The notes beneath the pieces were generated by a model. It had not been told where the DNA came from. It ran no database searches and saw nothing but the letters and a program-made list of their open reading frames with translations. From NCBI RefSeq assembly GCF_040195635.1, contig NZ_JBEFTX010000019.1, forward strand, positions 1-64,000: a stretch of 64,000 nucleotides of DNA. The letters are read 5' to 3'. Both the position numbers and the translations under genes were made by a program. Source of the stretch: Thermasporomyces sp040195635 (GTDB lineage: Bacteria; Actinomycetota; Actinomycetes; Propionibacteriales; Actinopolymorphaceae). Numbering within the stretch: the first letter of the stretch is position 1; the number at the start of each line of letters is the position of its first letter. Shown piece after piece: positions 1 through 7,290 of the stretch.

Positions 1-68
1 ATCTGTACCAGCCGCTCAGCCTCCTGCGGCTCCAACTCCCGAACGAACACCTCAGGCCGACGTGCCAT
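1..68 (-). CDS. IS630-family transposase, N-terminal fragment cut by window edge
   Basis: Read on the minus strand from an ATG at 68, the first 22 codons begin MARRPEVFVRELEPQEAERL. This opening is characteristic of actinobacterial IS630-type transposases, whose next segment is a helix-turn-helix. A good ribosome binding site (GGAGGTGAG) lies just upstream of the ATG. Only the start is present, so the DDE catalytic domain cannot be seen. The adjacent plus-strand sequence is a truncated ABC exporter, which suggests that insertion of this element destroyed it. The family call rests on the N-terminal motif alone. Confidence 0.6.
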   Translation of the reverse strand, partial: MARRPEVFVRELEPQEAERLVQ

Positions 69-111
69 CACTCACCTCCAGGCACAGCCTGCCATTACAA
101 CGCCAACGTTC
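1..111. mobile_element. right end of an IS630-like insertion sequence
   Basis: The transposase start and its leader lie here, directly against the broken ABC reading frame that becomes recognisable at about 112. The exact element end could not be fixed. A TA dinucleotide at 96-97 is a possible target-site duplication, since IS630/Tc1 elements duplicate TA, but the other end of the element is outside the window. Confidence 0.4.
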
Positions 112-366
112 CTTGATGAGGCACTAGATCCGGAGTCAGAGTACGCGCTCTTCACAAGAGTCGTTGCCGCGTCTCGAGGCACGACCGGGTCCAGCGGGGG
201 CATTACGCTGTTGGTATCGCATCGCTTCTCGACGGTCAGGATGGCCGACATGATTGTGGTCGTCTCTGGTGGACACATAGTCGAGGTGGGTAGTCATGAC
301 GATCTCATGGCCCGCACGGGCCAGTACCATGAACTGTTCAACCTACAGGCGAAGGCATACCGTTGA
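112..366 (+). pseudogene. C-terminal remnant of an ABC exporter ATPase
   Basis: The reading frame ending in TGA at 364-366 encodes only the end of an ABC nucleotide-binding domain: a damaged Walker B/D-loop (LDEALDPESE, lacking the PTA expected in LDEPTAALD), the switch histidine in LLVSHRFSTV, and the tail GQYHELFNLQAKAYR. The tail closely resembles the ends of the two full-length RamB-like exporters at 5365-7167 and 39545-41326, so this is the remnant of a third copy. Walker A, the signature motif and the whole membrane domain are missing, apparently because of the neighbouring IS630-like element. It is not expected to be functional. Confidence 0.75.
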
Positions 367-471
367 TGGTTCGCTCCCGCCAATCAGGTGGCGAGGACGG
401 ACGCTTTCGCCACTCGCGGGCCTGGACCGCGCGCGGGCGGTAGCCGCGATAGACCTTTGCCAGTTGGGCTA

Positions 472-1202
472 TTAGCGGCCGCCGGCGCAGGACTGGTTCC
501 AGTCTCTTCGCAGCAACACGCACACCGCCAACGGAGCACCGTGCGGTCCTTCAAACTTTTCGCTCCAGAGTTCGCCCGCGTACCGCATGCCGATGCGCTC
601 CATCACCGCACGCGAACGTTCGTTGTGGCGGACGGTGCACGACACGACGGCCTGCACCCCTAGGTCGCCGAACGCAAACGCCAGCCCGGCGCGGCCGATC
701 TCAGAGGCGTACCCGCGCCCCCAGAACTCGTGCCGGAGCGCCCACCCGATCTCGAGCCAGTTCGCGTGCGCCAGGAATGGGCGCCGACTCTCATGTGCGA
801 CGCGCACCCACGGCTCTGCCGGAAGGTATGCGTAGATCCGACCCCAGTCCTCGTCAACCGGCGTGCGCGACAGTCCGCCCCGACCGACAACCTCGCCGCT
901 CACCCGGTCGTACGCCATCCACTTGTGGACGCCTTGGAAGCGCCACGACTCGCCCATGGCCTTCGCCTGGTGATCCATCTCCGCAAGGCTCGGCTTCCGT
1001 TGCCGTACCAAGGGCGCACCTCGTCGTCGCTATGGACAAGCCACAGGTCCTCGGTATTGGCGGTGCCCACCGGTTCAAGCCGCAGGCGCCTCGTGAACCG
1101 GGACCCACCATCGTCGGCCGGTATCGAGTCCTCCACGGTGCCCGGCGTCGCACGATCGTCCTCACCCATGTCGCTGGACGTTAGCGACAGCGCACAGCGC
1201 AC
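472..1202 (-). pseudogene. GNAT-family N-acetyltransferase with a frameshift
   Basis: Two overlapping minus-strand frames together make one GNAT acetyltransferase. The upstream frame (from 1202) gives the usual opening beta strand, TRRLRLEPVGTANTEDLW, and runs to WYGN near 1010. The downstream frame (1011 to 472) gives the rest, including the acetyl-CoA pyrophosphate-binding loop with its WGRGYASEIG-like segment and a C-terminal RDW. Relatives join these as one polypeptide, and a single missing base in the run around 1000-1012 would explain the break. Acetyl-CoA-dependent acylation of an amine or protein N-terminus is the family role; no substrate can be inferred. It could be a real pseudogene or a sequencing error. 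Confidence 0.7.
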
Positions 1203-1244
1203 TCAACACGTTTGCCGGCCGGGGGACAGGTCGGCTGACCACGC

Positions 1245-1811
1245 TTACGCAGCGAGGATCTGTGCTGCTGCGTCGGTGAGTGCCCTCGCATCGTCGACTG
1301 ATCTGAGAAAGCCCTGCCTTCGCCGGTATGCGACAATCGCCCCGAATGGCGCATTGCGCCAACGGAGCGGGAACGCAAACACCGCGTGGACGCCAAGGGC
1401 GAGCGCCGCCTTTGCATAGCCGGGCCAACGAGCTTGGACTTGTGGCGCAGCGAGATCAGGCACGAGGACCGGTGTGTTCCGAAGTACGGCATGCACACCA
1501 GGGCCCTCGGCGCGCTGTGATCTCAACTCGTTGAGCGCTTCGCTGATGCTGTCGCAGCACCACAACATATGCCACATGAGTAACCCATCCTCGATGTCGA
1601 TGCGACTGGCACAGATGCCGTCGACGTCGAGGATTCGGGCGCAGTCCTCTGGCGACACCACGCCGAGCGAGTTAGCTGGACATTCGTCCAGTTGGCGTAG
1701 AAGGGTGGCCATTGGTGGACTAGGCATTTCTAGCCCCAGGACCGCAAGGTGAACATATCGGAAAGCCTCTTTGTGATCGACTTCAATGTCGCCGACCAGA
1801 CTTCCCGGCAC
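1245..1811 (-). CDS. GAF-domain protein
   Basis: A protein of up to 188 residues carrying a GAF sensor fold: the segment LVPDLAAPQVQARWPGYAKA followed by GVHAVFAFPLR and GAIVAYRR is typical of actinobacterial GAF-ANTAR regulators. The chain stops at QILAA, just where an ANTAR RNA-binding domain would follow, so it either is a GAF-only protein or has lost its output domain. A GTG at 1811 is the longest start, with only a weak AGTAGGG upstream; ATGs at 1727 or 1712 are alternatives. GAF domains of this group bind small ligands; no ligand can be assigned. Confidence 0.6.
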   Translation of the reverse strand: MPGSLVGDIEVDHKEAFRYVHLAVLGLEMPSPPMATLLRQLDECPANSLGVVSPEDCARILDVDGICASRIDIEDGLLMWHMLWCCDSISEALNELRSQRAEGPGVHAVLRNTPVLVPDLAAPQVQARWPGYAKAALALGVHAVFAFPLRWRNAPFGAIVAYRRRQGFLRSVDDARALTDAAAQILAA

Positions 1812-2072
1812 GCCAATGCGACCCTACTGCGACTGTCCGCAGCGTGTCTAGGTTGACGGTCGCGCCGGTCTAGTACATCTCGCAGGTCAGGCAGGTCGGA
1901 GTCTCGAAGCCCGCTGCGGTGGGTCTGGTCGTACCGCCTGAGTAGCGCGCGGGCGCCAACGCCGAGCATTTCCTCACCAACAGGCAAAGGGCGATCGACC
2001 GCACTGTCACAAGTCGGTGGCGTCGGGCGCCTTGTGGTTGGCACAGGCAAACCAACGAGACAGGAGCCACCC

Positions 2073-2809
2073 ATGAGCGACGACGGCCGCCTGGACCCGG
2101 CCACCACGGCGTTCGTGGCGCACCGCAACCTGCTCTTCACCGTCGCCTACGAGATGCTCGGCTCGGCGGCCGACGTGGAGGACGTCCTCCAGGAGACCTG
2201 GCTGCGATGGGCGAAGGTCGACCTCGACACGGTGCGGGACCAGCGTGCGTACCTGGTCCGGATCACCACCCGCCAGGCACTCACCCGGCTGCGGGTGCTC
2301 GGCCGGCGCAAGGAGTCCTACGTCGGGCCGTGGCTGCCCGAGCCGCTGCTGACCGCACCCGACGTGGCCGAAGACGTCACCGGGCGCGGGCACACGTCGC
2401 CGCGCGCCGACCGCGCGGGGTCGCTTCTCCGGCCGAGACCCGCGACGCGCTCGAGGCCTTCCAACGGGCGGTCGAAACGGGTGACATGCAGAGCCTGCTC
2501 GACATCCTGGCCCCGGATGTCGTCGCCTTGAGTGACGGTGGCGGAGTCAAGCAGGCCGTGCTGGCGCCCATCGTGGGGGCTGACAGGGTGGCTCGCTTGC
2601 TGGCCGCCCGCTGGGAAATCGTCGGCGCCGAGACGTCGGTCGAGCCGGTACAGCTCAATGGCTGCCCGGCTCTGATCATGCGGCTCAACGGGGAGATCGA
2701 CGGCGTCGTGGCGGCGCGGGTCGAAGACGGCTTCGTCACCGGGCTCTACATCGTGCGGAACCCCGAGAAGCTGTCGCGCGTGGAGCGGGAGACCGCTTTG
2801 AGCCGTTGA
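2073..2809 (+). pseudogene. SigJ-type ECF sigma factor lacking region 4
   Basis: The ATG at 2073 follows a CAGGAG ribosome binding site. The first about 105 codons are sigma region 2 (VAHRNLLFTVAYEMLGSA, VEDVLQETWLRW) and the linker ending DVAEDV. The sequence then jumps, with a change of frame near 2380-2400, to RARAHVAARRPR, which in intact SigJ proteins is the end of region 4.2. It continues as the SnoaL-like C-terminal domain (ETRDALEAFQRAVETGDMQ) and stops at 2809. About 60 residues of region 4, the part that reads the -35 element, are therefore deleted. The product cannot work as a normal sigma factor. The deletion plus frameshift indicates a decayed gene. Confidence 0.8.
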
Positions 2810-3484
2810 GCTCAGGGCTCGGTCGCCGACCGTTGCCGCCGCGACGCCTTCCGCGCCCAGAGTTGACCCCTCACGTCACGTTGGTCCGGCCGCCGAGCAG
2901 TCACGAAGGCCTTGCCCCGCACGGTGGAGCCGCGCGAACCGGTGAGAGCTACGCCGACGCGCTTTCCGCCGAACGATCCACCAGACCTCCGGCGCGCCGT
3001 GTCTCCTCTGAGAGGAACAACGAGCGAAAGATCGAATCCCACCGCCCATCGTGATCCTTCCGGGGTTGGCGGGGTGATCGCGGTGTTCACGCTGGAGGGC
3101 GGCACCACGTTTCGCGTCACCGATGGGCCGCGTCGTACCGAGTGGCCCGTGGTGTCGGGTGATCTCGTCATCGTGCGCGGGCGCGCCTGGCCTGCGCCGT
3201 GATCCAGTAGTGACCAAAAACTTGTCAGATGAGGCGTCGTGCGAAGCCGGTCTCTAGCTGCGTAGCCTCCACGAGATAGATGACATTGCTGCGGCGCGGT
3301 CCGCTCTCGAGGCGTGGAGTTCAGACCGGGGCCGACGCGGCAGGAACCGCGTACGCGATCGGCGCATCGATCGCTCAGCTCGACAAGTACGTTGCCGGGT
3401 GTGCTGACATCAGGCGTCCGCTGTCGCGCGCTCTATCGCTGTTCACGAAGCTCTCGGAGCTGTCCTTAGGGGGTTGTCCTTTCC
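2810..3484. other. intergenic stretch with a possible gene remnant
   Basis: No complete gene is seen in these 675 bases. The plus-strand segment 3074-3202 encodes a short, well-formed beta-rich tail (VIAVFTLEGGTTFRVTDG through GDLVIVRG) and then stops. It looks like the end of a jelly-roll or 2-oxoglutarate-oxygenase-type protein whose front half is gone, but the family was not identified. The rest, 3203-3484, is the leader of the ABC exporter operon and contains an inverted repeat listed separately. Confidence 0.3.
3355..3374. promoter_or_regulatory. inverted repeat upstream of ABC exporter pair 1
   Basis: GCGATCG at 3355-3361 and CGATCGC at 3368-3374 form a perfect 7-bp inverted repeat with a 6-bp spacer, about 110 bp before the exporter start. 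The second exporter pair has a CGATCG-based inverted repeat at 37645-37669. A shared operator is an inference. Confidence 0.4.
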
Positions 3485-5368
3485 GTGCCTGTGTTTGGTC
3501 CTGGTCGTCGACGCCGTGTCCCGAACCGGTATCTGCTGCATGTTCGCTTGCTGTGGCACGCAGCGCCCGGCATGGCGGCCGCCTGTGTGGCGCTCGCCGT
3601 GATGCAGGCGACTGCGATCACGGTGGCAATGGTCGCGTCGGGCCAGTTGGTCGAGTCGGTCAGCGCAGCCGTTCGGGCGGGGGTGGGTTCAGCCGCGGCG
3701 GGCGAGTCGTGGATGTGGCTGATGGTCACGGTGGTGGTGTGGGTGGCGGCGCCAGTTGCGGGGGCGCTGTCTCGTGGCGTCGAGGAAGTCACTTCGGCGC
3801 GATATCTGGCCGCGTACTACGACCTTGTTGCCGACACGGGCGTGCGTCCGCATTCGGTGGCGCATCTGGAGGACCCAACGGGTGCGCAGCAGATGGAGTC
3901 GGCGGTCGATGCGTCGCGGGACTGGTTGTTCCTGAGCGGGATCGGCGGCACGTGGGGTGCACTGTCGAACAGGTTGAACGGCGTCGGCGCGCTGATTGTC
4001 GTGTCCATGTGGCAGTGGTGGGTCGGCCCGGTCCTGGTGGGGTGCTGGCTCCTGCTGTCACGTGCGGTGGCGCGTTGGCGCAGTGCGGTCTTCGACGACA
4101 TGATCGGCGAGACCGGTCTAGGGCGGCGGCGCGCGTCGTACCTGCAAGGTGTCCTGGGTGGTCGTGCCGCGGCGAAGGAGATCCGGCTGTTCGGGCTGGG
4201 CGGGTGGCTGCTCGACGGTTTTGTGGCCATCTGTCGCGAGACGATGGCCATCGTGTCGTCGCGGCGCCTTCGCGGGGTCGGCGGCACGCTGCCGCCCCTG
4301 GTGGTGCTGTTGGTGGTGAACGCGGGAGCGTTCGCGGTCCTGGCCGCCGACGCCGCCGCAGGCCAGATCTCCACCGGTGTGCTTGTCGCGGCAGTGCAAG
4401 GGATCTTGGGTTTGGCTGCGTTCGGGTCGCAGGGGGATGCGGAAACCGGGCTGGGACGCACCGCATCGTCGGTGGCTGCGGTCGCGGCTTTTCGGGCGCA
4501 ACTTGGCCTGACGTTCCTGCCGGCTCCGGTGCGGGAGGAGTCCCGTGGGGCGGCGGCGGGTGTGGACTCGGCGAACGTGGGCTCGGCGGGCGTCGTCGAG
4601 TTGCGAGATGTCACGTTCGGCTACCCCGGTGCAGACGGGCCGGTACTCGCGCACCTCGATCTCACGATTCCGGCCGGGCAGTCGGTCGCTGTGGTCGGGG
4701 TCAACGGCGTGGGGAAGTCGACGATCGTCAAGCTCCTGTGCGGTCTGTGGAGTCCGCAGGGCGGGGAGGTCCGCATCGATGGGTTGGACCCGAGTGTCGA
4801 CCCACAGGCGCGGCGCAGGATCTCGGTGATCTTCCAGGAGTTCGTACGCTTCGGCCTCTCGGCCCGGGCGAATGTCGAGGCAGGCGCGGGCTGGAGCCGG
4901 GTGGACGATCTCGATCGGCTCGCGGTCGATGCCGGCGCCGATCCCGTGGTCGCGGGCCTGGACGACGGGTGGGACACGGTGCTCTCGGCGGAGTTCACCG
5001 GAGGTACCGACCTGTCCGGGGGCCAGTGGCAGCGGATCGCACTTGCCCGGGCACTGGCCGCTGTACGGGCAGGTGCGGGAATCCTTGTGCTGGACGAGCC
5101 GACCGCGGCGCTCGACGTACGTGCGGAGGTCGCGCTGTTCGAGTCGTTGCTACGGCTGCGGTCGGGGCTGACGACGATCCTGGTCAGTCACCGGCTGTCC
5201 AGTGTTCGGCATGCCGAACGGATTGTCGTGGTCGGACCTTCAGGCTCCGGCGGCGCTCGGGTGGTCGAGGACGGTACCCATGATGACCTTGTTGCTGCTC
5301 GAGGAGACTACGCCCGGCTCTTCGAGCTGCAGGCGTCCCGGTTCGCCGCTGCCAGCGGTGTCGCATGA
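3485..5368 (+). CDS. ABC exporter, fused permease/ATPase (RamA-like), pair 1 first subunit
   Basis: A 627-residue half-transporter. The N-terminal about 340 residues are a type IV (classical exporter) membrane domain with several hydrophobic helices and the coupling-region motif AAKEIRLFGLGGW. The ATPase follows with Walker A GVNGVGKST at residues 405-413, the signature LSGGQ at 510-514, Walker B ILVLDEPTAALD around 534-545 and the switch histidine in LVSHRLSSV. The start is GTG at 3485 after AGGGGG. Its end overlaps the next exporter by ATGA, so the two are translationally coupled and probably form a heterodimer. Architecture and motifs resemble RamA/RamB-type exporters, some of which export peptides; the substrate here is unknown. 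It is paralogous to 37719-39548. Confidence 0.85.
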   Translation: MPVFGPGRRRRVPNRYLLHVRLLWHAAPGMAAACVALAVMQATAITVAMVASGQLVESVSAAVRAGVGSAAAGESWMWLMVTVVVWVAAPVAGALSRGVEEVTSARYLAAYYDLVADTGVRPHSVAHLEDPTGAQQMESAVDASRDWLFLSGIGGTWGALSNRLNGVGALIVVSMWQWWVGPVLVGCWLLLSRAVARWRSAVFDDMIGETGLGRRRASYLQGVLGGRAAAKEIRLFGLGGWLLDGFVAICRETMAIVSSRRLRGVGGTLPPLVVLLVVNAGAFAVLAADAAAGQISTGVLVAAVQGILGLAAFGSQGDAETGLGRTASSVAAVAAFRAQLGLTFLPAPVREESRGAAAGVDSANVGSAGVVELRDVTFGYPGADGPVLAHLDLTIPAGQSVAVVGVNGVGKSTIVKLLCGLWSPQGGEVRIDGLDPSVDPQARRRISVIFQEFVRFGLSARANVEAGAGWSRVDDLDRLAVDAGADPVVAGLDDGWDTVLSAEFTGGTDLSGGQWQRIALARALAAVRAGAGILVLDEPTAALDVRAEVALFESLLRLRSGLTTILVSHRLSSVRHAERIVVVGPSGSGGARVVEDGTHDDLVAARGDYARLFELQASRFAAASGVA

Positions 5369-7167
5369 GCCGTGTGGTGGATGCGGTTCGGAGCTTCTGG
5401 CGCGCCATGCGCTTGCTGGTCACCTCGTCGATTCGTGTCGCGCCGTGGCAGGCGGTGCTCTGCCTGGCCGAGACCAGTGGCGTGCTCCTTCAACTGCTGC
5501 AGCCGCTGTGCCTGGCCTGGTTCGTTGCCGGCGCGGTCGCGCACGACACGTCGCTGATGGCGCTTGCCGCCGGTGCGTTCGTGGCGCAGATCGCCGTCGG
5601 TCGGGCGCTGATCTGGTTGGGGATGAACGCCCGTGCCGGCCAGCTGGAGCGGGTGAGCTGCGCCTTCGATGCGCGTATCGCCGAGATCACCGCATCGGTT
5701 CCCACGATCGAACACCTCGACGACCCGCACTATCTCGACCAGCTGCAGATCATGCGGGAGGAGCGGGGATCCCTCGGGCTTGCGGTCAACACACTGCTGA
5801 ACAGCCTCAGCGGAATGGCCGGCGTCGTCGGCGTCATCGCGCTCGCCGCGACCGCTGACTGGCGAATGCTGCTGGTCGCCGTGGCCGGTATTCCTGGCGT
5901 CCTCGTGGGTCCACTGCTGGCTCGTTGGCAGGGCCGGTCCGAGGCGGCCGGGGCTGAACCGGGTCGGCTGGCCGCGCATCTGATGCAGGTGGGTAGTTCG
6001 CCCGCCGGTGCCGGTGAGATTCGGGTCTTCGGGCTGGCCGACCCACTGCGTAGCCGGCTCGCCGCCGCCACCCGTGCCTGGTGGGCGCCGAAGGTGGGAC
6101 TCGCGGTGAGAGAGTCTGTGGTCAACATCGCGGTGCAGGTGGTCTTCTACGGTGCCGCAGGTGCGGTCCTGGCGCTTCTGGTTCGCGACGCCATCGCCGG
6201 TCCGGTCAGCGTGGCCGAACTCACGCTGGCCCTGCTGCTGGTCGGCCGGCTGCAGGGCGTGAGCGGCAGCCTGCGCGGCATCATCCACGACGTAGCCGCG
6301 ATGACCCGTACCGCCGGTCGTTTCCTTTGGCTCGTCGACGAAACCGCGCGGATCCGGGCGGCGCACGCCGGCCGGGACACACCCCCAGCGACGCTCAGGG
6401 ATGAACTCGTACTGGATCGGGTCACTTACCGGTATCCCAGGCACGAGCGGCCGGCGCTCGAGGATGTCTCGCTCACCCTGCCCGCGGGCCGTGTCATCGC
6501 ATTGGTAGGCGAGAACGGCGCCGGCAAGACCACGCTGGTCAATCTGATCACCGGCATGCTCACGCCAACGAGCGGATCCATCCGGCTCGACGGCGTGGAC
6601 CTGGCCAGCCTCGACCCGGCTGGGTGGCGGTCACGGCTCGCCGGGGCGTTCCAAGACCACGTACGGTTCGAGTTCCACCTCCGCGAGACCGTCGGAATCG
6701 GCGACCTACCCGCACGCGACGACGAATCCGTTGTACGTCGCGCGATCCAGGCGGGTGCGGCCGAAGCCGTTCTGACCTCGATCCCACGCGGCCTCGATAC
6801 CCAACTCGGCGTCACCTGGCCCGGCGGGGTCGACCTGTCAGGTGGCCAGTGGCAGCGACTCGCCATCGCCCGCGGCATGATGCGCGGCACGCCGCTCATC
6901 CGCATCCTCGACGAACCCACCGCCGCACTGGACGCCGCCACCGAACACGAGTTGTTCGACCGCTACACCCAAGCCGCAAAAGCAGGGCGGGACACTGGCA
7001 CCATCACCATCCTCGTGACCCACCGCTTCTCCACCGTCGCCGCCGCCGATCACGTCGTCGTCCTCGATCGCGGACGCGTCATCGAGCAAGGAACCCACAC
7101 CGAACTCATCGCTCGCGGCGGCCACTACAGCGAGCTCTACGAGCTGCAAGCCCGCGGGTACCGCTGA
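5365..7167 (+). CDS. ABC exporter, fused permease/ATPase (RamB-like), pair 1 second subunit
   Basis: A 600-residue half-transporter starting at the ATG that overlaps the previous stop. The membrane domain occupies about residues 1-340 and includes EIRVFGLADPL. The ATPase has Walker A GENGAGKTT at 382-390, signature LSGGQWQRLAIARGMM, Walker B IRILDEPTAALD and the switch histidine in LVTHRFSTV. It ends LYELQARGYR, the same kind of tail seen in the broken copy at 112-366 and in 39545-41326. It is inferred to dimerise with the preceding subunit in the cytoplasmic membrane and export a hydrophobic compound or peptide. No precursor peptide or modifying enzyme gene was seen beside it. Confidence 0.85.
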   Translation: MSRVVDAVRSFWRAMRLLVTSSIRVAPWQAVLCLAETSGVLLQLLQPLCLAWFVAGAVAHDTSLMALAAGAFVAQIAVGRALIWLGMNARAGQLERVSCAFDARIAEITASVPTIEHLDDPHYLDQLQIMREERGSLGLAVNTLLNSLSGMAGVVGVIALAATADWRMLLVAVAGIPGVLVGPLLARWQGRSEAAGAEPGRLAAHLMQVGSSPAGAGEIRVFGLADPLRSRLAAATRAWWAPKVGLAVRESVVNIAVQVVFYGAAGAVLALLVRDAIAGPVSVAELTLALLLVGRLQGVSGSLRGIIHDVAAMTRTAGRFLWLVDETARIRAAHAGRDTPPATLRDELVLDRVTYRYPRHERPALEDVSLTLPAGRVIALVGENGAGKTTLVNLITGMLTPTSGSIRLDGVDLASLDPAGWRSRLAGAFQDHVRFEFHLRETVGIGDLPARDDESVVRRAIQAGAAEAVLTSIPRGLDTQLGVTWPGGVDLSGGQWQRLAIARGMMRGTPLIRILDEPTAALDAATEHELFDRYTQAAKAGRDTGTITILVTHRFSTVAAADHVVVLDRGRVIEQGTHTELIARGGHYSELYELQARGYR

Positions 7168-7290
7168 AGACCCGCCTGGCGTTCCTTGACCTTGGCCGGC
7201 GCCGATCAACTCCTCCCAACCGAGGGGCAGGTTGACGTCATTCCGGCCGGTGGCGGCCTCCGCCGGTGCGGTAGTGGAGGTAGAGCGACG

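Noticed and set aside
3280..5283. A 667-codon plus-strand open frame overlapping ABC pair 1
   Set aside because: It is Gly/Arg-rich with no recognisable domain and lies in a shifted frame of a clear ABC exporter; it is a high-GC shadow frame.
3485..7167. Lanthipeptide (SapB/Ram-type) biosynthetic cluster
   Set aside because: The exporters resemble RamA/RamB, but no LanKC-type synthetase, precursor peptide or RamR-like regulator was found near either pair.
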